This document shows, one piece after another, positions 37,955 to 48,212 of a stretch of DNA of 64,000 nucleotides. Position 1 is the stretch's first letter, and each line of letters begins with the position of its first letter. A model generated the notes under the pieces. That model saw nothing but the letters and a program-made list of their open reading frames with translations, searched no databases and was not told where the DNA came from. Source of the DNA: a bacterium (GTDB lineage: Bacteria > Bacteroidota > Bacteroidia > Flavobacteriales_D > Crocinitomicaceae); assembly GCA_024742305.1 (NCBI GenBank), contig JANSYQ010000016.1, positions 1-64,000 on the forward strand, in the 5' to 3' direction. The translations under genes and the position numbers were made by a program.

Positions 37955-40081
37955 ATGCTTCGAAAGCTCGTTTCCATTTGGCTACTGCTATTTGTCGTTT
38001 TGCCTTCGCACTTGAAGGCACAGGATACCATTGTGTTTGATGGGTCGGGCAAGAACCTGAATCGGTCTATTGCAGATCAGTTTACCATTTACAGTTCGGA
38101 TGTTCAATATGACTTTATAGAGCAAGCCAATCCAAATACTTGGAAAAAAATGGAGAGGCGTAAAATTGAGAGTTCCGTTGAGAATTTAGATTTCACGACT
38201 CAGTATCATTACGTGCGTATGGTCCTGATTAACAATTCCGATGCACCACGTAAGTTATACTTGGAAACTGCCCGTCCTATTACGAACTATGTTGAATTCT
38301 TTCCCACCAGGTATAGTCTTGTAAATTTGCATCGATCCGAAATATCTGGAGATGGAACTAATTTCAACTCTAAATCAGTATCTACGAACCGCTCAGTCAT
38401 TCCCGTTTACTTAAAAGCGAATGACACAATTCACGGTGTTTTGGTAGTCGGTAGCGACGGAGAAGCAGTGACACTTCCAATAATTTTTTGGGATGAAGAT
38501 AATTTCGCAAAGGTGACTCAAAATCGCCAATTTCGCTCCGGTATCTTCTACGGAATTTTCATTTTCGTCGTCATTATCTACTTCACCTTTTTCGTGCTTC
38601 TTCGCGATCGTCTCTTCTTGATTTACACCATTTATGTGGCTTCATCAGGACTGCTCCAATTCGCACTGGATGGTTACGTGCACCAGTATATTTTCCCATC
38701 AGGTGGGTACATGACACACCACAGCGTCATTTTGATTGCAGGAACAACCGTTTTTCTCGCTCTCACATACGCAACCAAATACCTTAAACTTCAAGGGCGA
38801 AATCTTCTAATTTCAAGGATTTTCCTTGGGTTGGTTGCCATCACTACACTCGCCTCTTTGATTCCCGGTGTTATTTTCGAGACGTGCTATCCATTGATCA
38901 ATTTCTTTAGCCTGTTATCGCTCATCTTCTTGCTTATTATCGGTCTCCGCATTCGAAAAAGACGCACGGTGAGTCCGTTCTTCCTAACAGGTTTGTTTTT
39001 GCTCTTATCGGGAGGTATGTTTTTCATCCTTGGAAATGTTGGTGTAATAGACGCTCCGGAATACACGCAATATGGATTAAAAGCGGGAACATTGGCTGAA
39101 ATCATTTGTCTCTCCATTCTCATGGCCGGCAAGTACAAAGAATTGCAGGATGAGAAAGAAGCGGTTCAAAAACAGTTGGTTGTTGAATTGGAGGAGAAAA
39201 ACAAACTTACCGAGGAAGCCAACATTCGCCTCGAAAAAGAAGTTGCGGAGAGAACCATGGAAATTGAGCAAAAACGCATCGAGCTGGCGGAAAAGAACCA
39301 AGATTTGATGGACAGTATCAATTATGCAGAGCGGATTCAGTCGGCGCTACTTCCACCCCATCAAAAAATTCGAACATGGTTCAGTGATTTCTTCATTTTC
39401 TTCCAACCAAAGGATATCCTCAGTGGTGATTTTTATTGGATGGAGGAAGTACACACATCGGGAGAAAATCCACAACGTATGCTTCTTTACGCAACGGCAG
39501 ATTGTACGGGACATGGAGTTCCGGGAGCTTTTGTGAGCGTGGTGTGTAACAACTTACTAAAGCTGAGTAAAATCCAGAAGGACGTAAACACACCGGGAGA
39601 AGCGCTGGATTTCATTGATAGAGAAATCAACTCACTATTGAACCCAGAATTCAAGGAGCTTGAAATTCGCGACGGTATGGACATCGCTCTTTGCGCCATT
39701 AATTTTGAAACGATGGAGCTTATCTATGCCGGAGCAAAAATCCCACTCTACCTGCTGCGCGACGGAAAGATCACCATTTATAAGGGAGATCGTCAAGCCA
39801 TTGGAAATGATACAAAAGAAGAAGGCTTCCAATTTACCAGTCAGCGGATTGAATTGAAATCGGGCGATAAATTGTACACCTTCTCTGATGGAATCCCAGA
39901 TCAATTTGGAGGTCCAAAGGACAAAAAATTTCTTACCAAAAGACTAAAGAATCTACTTCTCGAAACTTCCCATTTATCAATGGAGGAGCAGAAGAAAAGC
40001 GTAACAGAATCCGTACACGCATGGATGAAGGATACTGTTCAAATTGACGATATGTTGCTCATGGGCGTTCATATTCCTTAA
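37955..40081 (+). CDS. 7TM-DISM sensor with SpoIIE/PP2C-type serine phosphatase output domain
   Basis: N-terminal 7TMR-DISM extracellular region; 7 TM helices about aa 190-395; coiled-coil; QPKDILSGDFYWMEE...YATADCTGHGVPGAFVSVVCNNLL...YTFSDGIPDQFGG. Confidence 0.9.
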   Translation: MLRKLVSIWLLLFVVLPSHLKAQDTIVFDGSGKNLNRSIADQFTIYSSDVQYDFIEQANPNTWKKMERRKIESSVENLDFTTQYHYVRMVLINNSDAPRKLYLETARPITNYVEFFPTRYSLVNLHRSEISGDGTNFNSKSVSTNRSVIPVYLKANDTIHGVLVVGSDGEAVTLPIIFWDEDNFAKVTQNRQFRSGIFYGIFIFVVIIYFTFFVLLRDRLFLIYTIYVASSGLLQFALDGYVHQYIFPSGGYMTHHSVILIAGTTVFLALTYATKYLKLQGRNLLISRIFLGLVAITTLASLIPGVIFETCYPLINFFSLLSLIFLLIIGLRIRKRRTVSPFFLTGLFLLLSGGMFFILGNVGVIDAPEYTQYGLKAGTLAEIICLSILMAGKYKELQDEKEAVQKQLVVELEEKNKLTEEANIRLEKEVAERTMEIEQKRIELAEKNQDLMDSINYAERIQSALLPPHQKIRTWFSDFFIFFQPKDILSGDFYWMEEVHTSGENPQRMLLYATADCTGHGVPGAFVSVVCNNLLKLSKIQKDVNTPGEALDFIDREINSLLNPEFKELEIRDGMDIALCAINFETMELIYAGAKIPLYLLRDGKITIYKGDRQAIGNDTKEEGFQFTSQRIELKSGDKLYTFSDGIPDQFGGPKDKKFLTKRLKNLLLETSHLSMEEQKKSVTESVHAWMKDTVQIDDMLLMGVHIP

Positions 40082-40108
40082 TTCGATTCCTTTTGGCATC
40101 TTTGCACT

Positions 40109-41179
40109 ATGCGAATTCTATCGTATTTACTGATTATCCTTTTGATTTCTGGTAGCTGCACCAACGAGAACAGTGCCACGGAAGTAGACACCGTAAACTA
40201 TACTGAAATCGACCTGAAGTACGCGGAGTATTTCAAACTGAAAAAAGGTAAGGATGACTTTCTTCTTCAGCTATTGGACCCCGATACGAAGGCAGTAGAA
40301 CAAACGATTACCATATCCAAAAAGAAAAACCCGCGAATTATTTGTTTAACTGCTACACTAACGGGTATGTTTTGCGAGTTGAATCAACGCGACTACCTCA
40401 TTGGAGTCACTGCTGAAAATCAACTGTACGATAGAAAGCTAAAAAGGAAGTTCCAAAAAGGACAGCTCAAGGAGTACGGTGATTTCGCTCAACTTTCTTT
40501 AGAGCGCGTTGTCAATGCTCAGCCGAACGTAATTTTGTACAATTATGTCAATACAGACTTTCCTCACAAGGAAAAACTGGAAAAGTTGGGTGTAAAGATG
40601 GTGATCGTCAACGATTGGTTGGAGGCACACCCTTTGGCAAAAGCAGAATGGATCAAGGTAATTGGTGCCATGACGGGACGCTTTGACGAGGCTTGTAATC
40701 TATTCGCTGTTATCGAAGATAATTACAACAAAACGGCAGCCGCATTCAGCGACTTGGAGAACAAACCCACGGTAATTTCAGGCAACTTAATAGGTGGAAA
40801 CTGGTATGCTCCTTCAGGGGAGAATTACTTTGGTATTTTGATGAAAGATGCGGGTGGCGATTATCGTTACAAAGACTCAAAAGGAGCTAAAAGTCTTGCT
40901 TTACCCTTGGAAACAATTTTGGAAGACAACAAACATACATCGATATGGTTGAATCCGGGAGTTTCGAAATGGAACCAATTGCTACAGTTGAATCCGCATG
41001 CTGAATTGCTAAACCCGGCGAAGAATGGAGCTGTTTTCTGCTACTCGGGAAATACAAATAAATTTTGGGAACAAAGTGCACTTCGTGCCGACTGCATGTT
41101 GGAAGATCTTGCTCATATTTTCCACCCTGAGATAGACTCTAATTACTCGTTCCATTATTACGCCCAATTGAAGAAGTGA
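40109..41179 (+). CDS. ABC transporter substrate-binding lipoprotein (FecB/BtuF-like)
   Basis: Lipobox LLISGSCTNE; PRIICLTATLTGMFCELNQRDYLIGVTAEN...LSLERVVNAQPNVILYN. Confidence 0.85.
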   Translation: MRILSYLLIILLISGSCTNENSATEVDTVNYTEIDLKYAEYFKLKKGKDDFLLQLLDPDTKAVEQTITISKKKNPRIICLTATLTGMFCELNQRDYLIGVTAENQLYDRKLKRKFQKGQLKEYGDFAQLSLERVVNAQPNVILYNYVNTDFPHKEKLEKLGVKMVIVNDWLEAHPLAKAEWIKVIGAMTGRFDEACNLFAVIEDNYNKTAAAFSDLENKPTVISGNLIGGNWYAPSGENYFGILMKDAGGDYRYKDSKGAKSLALPLETILEDNKHTSIWLNPGVSKWNQLLQLNPHAELLNPAKNGAVFCYSGNTNKFWEQSALRADCMLEDLAHIFHPEIDSNYSFHYYAQLKK

Positions 41180-42174
41180 GTTTATCAAGAAGAAATAAAC
41201 TATTTCTGATAGCACTGCTTGTGCTACTGCCACTTGTCATGCTTTGGCATCTTTTCTCTGGTCCAATTCAAATTGACGGGGAAACCTTCTTTTCTGCCAT
41301 TACCAACTTCGATTCCCAGCAGCTATCGCACAATGTCGTTTGGGAACTGCGTATTCCACGTATGATAACAGCATTAATTGCCGGTGCTGGACTGTCTATT
41401 GCCGGACTTTTAATGCAAACGTTATTTAACAATCCACTGGCTGGTCCGTATGTCTTGGGGATCAATTCAGGAGCAAGTTTGTTCGTGGCCTTCGCCATAA
41501 TGGCGGGAATTCCTATGCTCAGTTCTGACTTAGGGATTATCGCCAATGCTTTGATCGGTGCCTTTTTGTTTGGCTTGATCATCGTTTTCTTCTCCAGCGT
41601 AGTACGCCAGCAAATCTCACTGTTATTGATCGGTTTGATGTTAGGAAGCTTTACAAGTGCTATTGTTTCTGTGCTTCAATCCGCCAGTGGACTACAAGAA
41701 TTGAAACTGTTTACCCTTTGGGCACTTGGATCGTTACAGGCGGTTACTTTAGAACAACTTCCAATTCTATTCGCCTCCTTTGGCGTGACAGTTTTGGGGG
41801 CGTTTTTGGTCGTAAAGCCCTTGAACTTGCTGGTACTTGGGACATCGGAAGCAGCACTGTTGGGAGTTCGCATCAAAAGAGTACGATTACTAATTATACT
41901 TGTCACAGCCGTAATTACTGGGGTAGTTACAGCATTTTGTGGTCCTATTGCATTTGTAGGGTTGGCCGTTCCTAACTTAATTCGAATAGTGATGAAAACA
42001 CAAAATCACAGCTATTTGATTCTTGGTAGTTTGTTGACAGGTGCCATATTTTTGTTGATCTGTGATATTACTATTCAGTATTTAGAGTCGCTATTTGCTC
42101 TACCGATCAATGCTCTAACATCGCTCATTGGTGCGCCCTTTGTAATTTTACTGGTATTAAGACGACTGAGATGA
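41176..42174 (+). CDS. FecCD-family ABC transporter permease
   Basis: LRIPRMITALIAGAGLSIAGLLMQTLFNNPLAGPYVLGINSGASLFV; GPIAFVGLAVPNLIRI; overlaps upstream gene. Confidence 0.93.
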   Translation: MSLSRRNKLFLIALLVLLPLVMLWHLFSGPIQIDGETFFSAITNFDSQQLSHNVVWELRIPRMITALIAGAGLSIAGLLMQTLFNNPLAGPYVLGINSGASLFVAFAIMAGIPMLSSDLGIIANALIGAFLFGLIIVFFSSVVRQQISLLLIGLMLGSFTSAIVSVLQSASGLQELKLFTLWALGSLQAVTLEQLPILFASFGVTVLGAFLVVKPLNLLVLGTSEAALLGVRIKRVRLLIILVTAVITGVVTAFCGPIAFVGLAVPNLIRIVMKTQNHSYLILGSLLTGAIFLLICDITIQYLESLFALPINALTSLIGAPFVILLVLRRLR

Positions 42175-42878
42175 TTACTACCAAGGGACTGCATATCGGT
42201 TACAAGCAACAAAAGCTGATAAAAGTAGAAGATCTACAATTGTCCGCTGGTGTCTACATTTTGATTGGAAAAAACGGTTCGGGTAAGTCCACATTTCTGA
42301 AAACGTTAACGGGCACTATTCCTGCAGTATCGGGGAAAATTGAGCTCAACGGCACCTCAATTCACGCTCTGTCTGAATCGGAGCGTCCAAAGCACATTGC
42401 TTTTGTTTCAACTCAATTTCCTGTGGTAGATTTTCTCAAGGTTTCAGAATATTTGGCATTGGGAAGGAGTCCGCACACAGCCTTTTTTGGGAAATTGCAG
42501 CCACGCGATAAAGAAATGGTACAAAATGCGCTTCGAACTTTGGATATCGAGCATTTATCGGAACGATTTACCAACGAACTCAGCGACGGAGAACGACAAA
42601 TGGTGGTCATTGCCCGCACTTTTGCCCAAGGAACGGATATTATCGCTTTGGATGAACCGACAGCCTTTCTTGACTATCAAAACAAGTCCGAAATTGTGGA
42701 AAAGCTTATGGAGCTTGGACAATCTCATGGTAAGTTCATCATTTTATCCTCACATGACTTGGATCAAAGTATTGCCTCCGGGGCTGATTTTCTCATTGTT
42801 GACAGAAAAGAGAAAACGCTCTCACATGCACCTGCTGGAACTTCCAAGCAAAACATAATTGAGAGAGCATTCTCATAG
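42171..42878 (+). CDS. ABC transporter ATP-binding protein (FecE/BtuD-like)
   Basis: Walker A LIGKNGSGKSTFLKTLTG; signature ELSDGERQMVVIART; Walker B IIALDEPTAFLD. Confidence 0.93.
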   Translation: MITTKGLHIGYKQQKLIKVEDLQLSAGVYILIGKNGSGKSTFLKTLTGTIPAVSGKIELNGTSIHALSESERPKHIAFVSTQFPVVDFLKVSEYLALGRSPHTAFFGKLQPRDKEMVQNALRTLDIEHLSERFTNELSDGERQMVVIARTFAQGTDIIALDEPTAFLDYQNKSEIVEKLMELGQSHGKFIILSSHDLDQSIASGADFLIVDRKEKTLSHAPAGTSKQNIIERAFS

Positions 42879-42896
42879 TTCCATTGGTATCATGCC

Positions 42897-43514
42897 TCAC
42901 TTGTTCACTACATTTTCCAATTCAAAGGTATAAACATCGGCATCACTTTTCCCCGAGTCATGTTTCTTCATAACGATGTCGGCAGAGGTAATAGCAAACA
43001 GGTTCAACTCGGTGTTAATCGCTTCGACAGTTTCGCGTTTCATGGTTTGCCCTTGTTGAAACTCATCTCCGCATACACCTACCCATAGTTTTTCATTGAA
43101 CTCGAAAGAGGCAGTTTGACTCGGAGCACCGTTTTCCAATTTTGCGAGCAAGTCTTCGTCCTTATAGATGAGCGCCGTAATACTTTGATTGGGAAGGTCG
43201 TTTAAAATCTCTATGCATTTTGGGTTGGATGCCTTTCCTGCAGCTGACAATTTCATGCTTCCGGCGTCCATTTCTACGATAAACTTATCACCCAGTTCAG
43301 CTGTCAATTGAGGGGTTGGTGCACCGTCGGCATTTTGCACTGCTACTTGGAATCCCGTGGGAAAGTCAAAGGGTACTCCCCATCCGTTATTGGTTCCTTT
43401 TAGAATTTTCCAAGCAGTTGCCTCTCCGGAAAAGCTTTCCGCATTTTTTTGAAAGAATACAACGTTTCCGTGATAATCCTCCACAGTGTTCACAAAAGTT
43501 AATTTAATGTCCAT
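42897..43514 (-). CDS. Hypothetical protein
   Basis: Intact 205-aa ORF, no recognised motif. Confidence 0.5.
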   Translation of the reverse strand: MDIKLTFVNTVEDYHGNVVFFQKNAESFSGEATAWKILKGTNNGWGVPFDFPTGFQVAVQNADGAPTPQLTAELGDKFIVEMDAGSMKLSAAGKASNPKCIEILNDLPNQSITALIYKDEDLLAKLENGAPSQTASFEFNEKLWVGVCGDEFQQGQTMKRETVEAINTELNLFAITSADIVMKKHDSGKSDADVYTFELENVVNK

Positions 43515-43619
43515 GATTTCAGTGTTTTGGTATTTTTTCTAATCTATGTTGAATTTCAAATCGCCGAAAAAAAATGTCATGAAACGTGTTACTTCTGTCA
43601 TGAAGTGCATTAATTAAGT

Positions 43620-44354
43620 ATGAAATTTGCCTTCTTCCTTCTGTTTTCCTCGTTCCTTGCGCTGGGATGTCAATTATCGAGTACTGAGAACCCATCTATT
43701 TCAAGTAAACCTTTTGAGGGTATAGTTGCCAATCCAGCTGACAGTATTCGCGTTGATACAGCACATTTGAAGATCAACCTAACCCCCAAAGGAAACTACA
43801 ATCAGTTGAAGGCTAAAATTCGCACGAAAAAAGCAACACATCATTCCAAAGAAGATTTTGAAAACTTCTTGCTCAATGAAATCATACCCCATTGGTACGG
43901 CACGGAATGGGATTTCAATGGGTATACAGCTATTCCCGGTCAGGGAGAAATTGCTTGTGGTTATTTTGTTTCGACCACTTTGGAGCATCTTGGCATCGTC
44001 ATTAATCGTTATCATTTAGCACAACAAGCCGGATTGAATGAGGCGAAATCCTTGGCGATTGAAGATTCTAACTACTTTACTGTCTATGGATGGGCAGCCT
44101 TACATGATAAAATGCGCTCGTATCAAGACGGCATCTACTTCGTTGGCTTGGATAACCACGTAGGTTACTTATACAAAGAGGGACCTGAGCTGTATTTCAT
44201 CCACTCCAATTACATTGAAGATCGTGTAATGATTGAAAAAGCGGCTTATTCTCCTGCCTTCCAAAGTAACATTTATGTCGTTGCTGAACTCAGCACGAAT
44301 GAATTGCTATTGGAACGATGGCGAACAGGGACTCGAGTTGAGGTGGTGAGGTAA
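43620..44354 (+). CDS. Lipoprotein; possible divergent NlpC/P60-fold peptidase
   Basis: Lipobox FLALGCQLSS; IACGYFVSTTLEHLG resembles DCSGFV..vl..lG, and NHVGYLYKEGPELYFIHSNY resembles the HVGIYlG..fIHAS region. Confidence 0.45.
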   Translation: MKFAFFLLFSSFLALGCQLSSTENPSISSKPFEGIVANPADSIRVDTAHLKINLTPKGNYNQLKAKIRTKKATHHSKEDFENFLLNEIIPHWYGTEWDFNGYTAIPGQGEIACGYFVSTTLEHLGIVINRYHLAQQAGLNEAKSLAIEDSNYFTVYGWAALHDKMRSYQDGIYFVGLDNHVGYLYKEGPELYFIHSNYIEDRVMIEKAAYSPAFQSNIYVVAELSTNELLLERWRTGTRVEVVR

Positions 44355-44462
44355 GGACGTTGGCAGCCTTCTTCTAATTTCTTCTGCTTACGATTGATTC
44401 GATCTGATTACAGATATTTCATTCAATTTAAATATTGGTGACTTGAACAACTACTATTCGCT

Positions 44463-44747
44463 ATGGTTCGCATCATTTTTGTCTTGATCTTGATATGTAA
44501 CAGTATCCCACTGTTGTCTCAAAATATCGATGACTCAACCCAATTTTGGAAAGATACAATTGAGTTAACGTCTCTTGAGTTGGAGTTTCAGGAGTACCTT
44601 GATTTTGAGAATGCGCGAGACAGTTTCAAACTACAAATTGTCATGTTAAATGATGAAATAAAGAATTTAAAACGAAGTTTAGACGCTTCTAATAAAACCA
44701 ACATTGATTCAGTATTGATTAACGACCTGGACTCTTCATGCATCTAA
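44463..44747 (+). CDS. Small secreted hypothetical protein
   Basis: Signal peptide MVRIIFVLILICNSIPLLSQ. Confidence 0.4.
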   Translation: MVRIIFVLILICNSIPLLSQNIDDSTQFWKDTIELTSLELEFQEYLDFENARDSFKLQIVMLNDEIKNLKRSLDASNKTNIDSVLINDLDSSCI

Positions 44748-44844
44748 TTGAAATAGTTGTTCTACCGCTGTTTTTTTTATCGGGATTTGACATTTTACTT
44801 TACCAGAATTGAGCTCTAAACCGTCTAAATGGGGAGCCCCAAAG

Positions 44845-46428
44845 TTACCACTCCCCTTTATCCAAACTCCTATACTGTATCGCCTCGGCCACATGTTTCA
44901 CTTGAATATCATCGGATGCATCCAAATCGGCGATCGTTCTGGCTACCTTCAAGATCTTGTCATAAGCCCGTGCGGATAACCCCAATTTGTTCATCGCATT
45001 CTTGATCAAATCGCCGCTAGCTTTGTCGAGTTGGCAATAACGTCTTAGGTGCCTTGATTCCATTTCCGCATTGGCAGCCACTCTCTCATTGAAGTTTTCT
45101 AAGGGAACATCTTCCACGCATTGACTTTCATTTTTTAACGAATTGCGATCTAAAAAACGCTTACACTGAACCTCCCTCGCTCTCATTACTCGCTCTCGAA
45201 TCTGCTCACTCCCCTCCTGCTCTGCTGTGGAAGATAAGTCCTCGTAATCGACAGGTGTTACTTCAATGTGCAAATCAATGCGATCTAGGAGCGGACCTGA
45301 AACTTTGTTGAGATAACGTTGAACGGTTCCTGAGCTGCATGTGCAATCGCGGTCGGGATGGTTGTAATAGCCGCAGGGACATGGATTCATCGCAGCTACC
45401 AACATAAAATTGGCCGGATAATCTACCGTAAACTTAGCGCGAGAAATTGTCACAGTTCTGTCCTCCAATGGTTGGCGCATTACTTCCAGCACCGTTCGTT
45501 TGTATTCGGGAAGTTCATCAAGGAAAAGAACGCCGTTGTGAGCAAGTGAAATTTCTCCCGGCTGCGGATAAGACCCTCCACCCACCAGGGCCACATCTGA
45601 TATTGTGTGATGCGGTTTCCGGAATGGGCGCTCACGAATCAAACCCTCTCCTGCCTTAACATTTCCGACTACGGAGTGAATTTTGGTCGTTTCTAGCGCA
45701 TCAGTAATGGAAAGCGGGGGGAGAATGGTCGGCATTCGTTTTGCCAACATCGACTTTCCGGAGCCCGGAGGACCAATCAATAATAAATTGTGGCCGCCAG
45801 CGGCAGCTATTTCAAAGGCTCGTTTGATCGAAAACTGCCCTTTTACATCTCGAAAATCGAGAATAGAACTTGGTCTTGCTAGAGCTACCTGTTCTTTATA
45901 AACCTCTCTCTTCAAAGGCTCTTCTCGATTAAGGTGCATGACTACTTCTTGTAAGTTTTCAGCGGGTAAGACTTGAATTCCATCCACCAGTGACGCTTCT
46001 TGCGCGTTTTCTTTGGGCAGAATAATTTGTTTGAAATTTCTTCGTTTGGCTTCAATTGTCACAGGTAGAATTCCTTTTAATGGCCTCAATTCGCCATCAA
46101 GTGACAATTCACCAATGAACATGGTATCCTCGAGTTGATCTATTTCAATTTGTTTGCTTGCCGCCAAAATTCCAACGGCAATAGGTAGGTCAAAAAAAGA
46201 TCCAACCTTGCGCATGTCCGCTGGTGCGAGATTCACTGTGATTTCTTTTCCTGGAAACTTTAAATCGTTGTTCAAGAAGGAAGCCTTTATTCTTTGGTGA
46301 CTTTCCTTCACAGCCGCGTCGGGCAATCCAACAAGGAAGAAATTTATTCCGGGAACAATGTTAACTTCTACGTCGATAGTGGCAGCGTCAATCCCCATCA
46401 GGGCAGCGCCATAGGTTTTTGCAATCAT
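44845..46428 (-). CDS. YifB/ComM family Mg-chelatase-like AAA+ ATPase
   Basis: KTYGAALMGIDAATIDVEVNI, LLIGPPGSGKSMLAKRMPTILPP, RPFRKPHHTISDVALVGGGSYPQPGEISLAHNGVLFLDELPE, AMNPCPCGYYNHPDRDCTCS. Confidence 0.96.
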   Translation of the reverse strand: MIAKTYGAALMGIDAATIDVEVNIVPGINFFLVGLPDAAVKESHQRIKASFLNNDLKFPGKEITVNLAPADMRKVGSFFDLPIAVGILAASKQIEIDQLEDTMFIGELSLDGELRPLKGILPVTIEAKRRNFKQIILPKENAQEASLVDGIQVLPAENLQEVVMHLNREEPLKREVYKEQVALARPSSILDFRDVKGQFSIKRAFEIAAAGGHNLLLIGPPGSGKSMLAKRMPTILPPLSITDALETTKIHSVVGNVKAGEGLIRERPFRKPHHTISDVALVGGGSYPQPGEISLAHNGVLFLDELPEYKRTVLEVMRQPLEDRTVTISRAKFTVDYPANFMLVAAMNPCPCGYYNHPDRDCTCSSGTVQRYLNKVSGPLLDRIDLHIEVTPVDYEDLSSTAEQEGSEQIRERVMRAREVQCKRFLDRNSLKNESQCVEDVPLENFNERVAANAEMESRHLRRYCQLDKASGDLIKNAMNKLGLSARAYDKILKVARTIADLDASDDIQVKHVAEAIQYRSLDKGEW

Positions 46429-46597
46429 ATTAATAAGGTTAGGTTAGTCAGAAGTCAAAGCCGACTTCTATACATTAAGTTAAGAAAAAAATGCCTTTGT
46501 GTAACTTCATAACAAAGAATTAAAGGTTAATCGGTTTACCAAAGAATCCACCATTAAAAATGCGCACTTATACGCAATCTTTTCCGTACAAATACTC

Positions 46598-46628
46598 TTG
46601 ATTTCAAAAGGACCATCTCCTACTTTTA
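46598..46628 (+). promoter_or_regulatory. Candidate Bacteroidota promoter for the contractile injection operon
   Basis: TTG (46598-46600)-N20-TACTTTTA (46621-46628), one mismatch to TAnnTTTG, in the 345-bp yifB/eCIS gap. Confidence 0.3.
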
Positions 46629-46773
46629 CCCACAGCTACTGCATGTAAACATATGCGTTGCTAACCACTGAAATAGAAAGTTACACGAGCTTTAGTTCAC
46701 TGGCCCTACAGATTCAGTAAATCAAAACCATTGATGTGACTTTCGCTGAAAACGAAAAAGACGCTCTAAACGC

Positions 46774-47361
46774 ATGATTTACGAAGTAGTAAGAATTCTC
46801 GCCGAACAAGTCGAAGATTATATTGGCAGCTCTGTTACCCTCGGTAATGTTGCGATGATTGATGCTGCGGAATCCGGTGGCAGCGGTACCAACATTGAAA
46901 ACCGTAATCTGTTGACCGTTATCAATATGAGTGAGGAAGGTACCTTGAAGAATTTCCCAAATACTCATGTCGTTGGCAATAGAGTCGAGCAAAGAAGTCC
47001 GGTTGTTAATCTAAAACTATTTGTTCTCTTCAGCTCGAATAAAAATCAATACGATCAGGCCTTGAAGGACATCTCTAAAATCGTGGAATTCTTCCAAGGT
47101 AAAAGCGTTTTCACGCAGTCGGACACAGTATATGACCGAAACAATGTCGATTTTGATAATCTAGACAACTTCCGTTTCTACGTGGACCTCTACACTCCGA
47201 CATTCGAAGAATTAAACTACATCTGGGGAAGCCTCGGAGGCAAGCAAATTCCTTCTGTATTATATAAACTAACACTAGTTCAAATCGAACGTCCTGTGAC
47301 CAACTCTCAGTCCGGACGTGTGAGCTCTATGTCTACTAATGTTAATCTGAAAGCCGAGTAA
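46774..47361 (+). CDS. DUF4255 (Pvc16/Afp16-like) tail-terminator/cap protein
   Basis: MIYEVVRILAEQVEDYI...NLLTVINMSEEGTLKN...PVVNLKLFVLFSSNKNQYDQALKDISKIVEFFQGKSVF...LPSVLYKLTLVQIE-like layout. Confidence 0.82.
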   Translation: MIYEVVRILAEQVEDYIGSSVTLGNVAMIDAAESGGSGTNIENRNLLTVINMSEEGTLKNFPNTHVVGNRVEQRSPVVNLKLFVLFSSNKNQYDQALKDISKIVEFFQGKSVFTQSDTVYDRNNVDFDNLDNFRFYVDLYTPTFEELNYIWGSLGGKQIPSVLYKLTLVQIERPVTNSQSGRVSSMSTNVNLKAE

Positions 47362-48179
47362 TGAACAACAGTTATAAAGAATTGTTTCGCTTGAATATCA
47401 TCCATCACTATTTTTTGGATGAAGGAGAAGATGTTTACGGGGTTGACATGACTGCTGAACAGGAGGCACTGAATCTTCGTTTGTACAACATCAACGAATT
47501 TTTCTCAATTCTTCCTAGTCAGCGCACTGTTCAGAAACTGAAAAATTGGAGGTCTCGATTTGTCCCAGGCAAAGAAGGCTTCACCGTACTTACAAAAGTT
47601 AGTCCTGATAACGCGAATGCGCCGTTCATCGAGTTCGATAACAATTTGTTTTTCGACTTCATCATTAAAATCAAAGACAAAAATTTCGAGAATTACACGG
47701 AGATTGAAATTGATCGAAGCAAGATAGTCTTCATTTCGAATGCCGCTCCTACCGCTGCCGCAGGAGATTCGGAAACATCCACGGCCATTCAGCACATCGC
47801 TCTTAGCGACTTTGGTGATCCTTATTCAGATATGGATATCGAATTGGTGCAAGACGTAGGTCCCAATGAATTAATTGGAGCCTTTGGTATAATTCGCATT
47901 CATTTGGATGGTGACGTAGGTGAAATTGACCTTTCTGACGGAGCCGGAGAATTTGCGGCATCCACTCCAACGCCGGAAATGGTGTTCACGAACAGAGAAA
48001 CTTATTGGCGCTACATCAATACAAGTGATGGCACCGAAGCACATACAAGTTCAACAAAATTACCACTCACAAAAAACGGATACATAACAGAAAAAAAAGG
48101 CTCGTTAGAGCTGCCTAACCCAACCCCAGACTTAATAGTGCTGGATTCGGGAGATTACTATTCAGAAGTCTTTATATAA
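47361..48179 (+). CDS. Uncharacterised protein of the contractile injection operon
   Basis: ATG overlaps the upstream stop (taatga); 272 aa; no family recognised. Confidence 0.7.
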   Translation: MNNSYKELFRLNIIHHYFLDEGEDVYGVDMTAEQEALNLRLYNINEFFSILPSQRTVQKLKNWRSRFVPGKEGFTVLTKVSPDNANAPFIEFDNNLFFDFIIKIKDKNFENYTEIEIDRSKIVFISNAAPTAAAGDSETSTAIQHIALSDFGDPYSDMDIELVQDVGPNELIGAFGIIRIHLDGDVGEIDLSDGAGEFAASTPTPEMVFTNRETYWRYINTSDGTEAHTSSTKLPLTKNGYITEKKGSLELPNPTPDLIVLDSGDYYSEVFI

Positions 48180-48212
48180 AAAGTTCAATAACAAAAATCA
48201 ACAATTACAATT

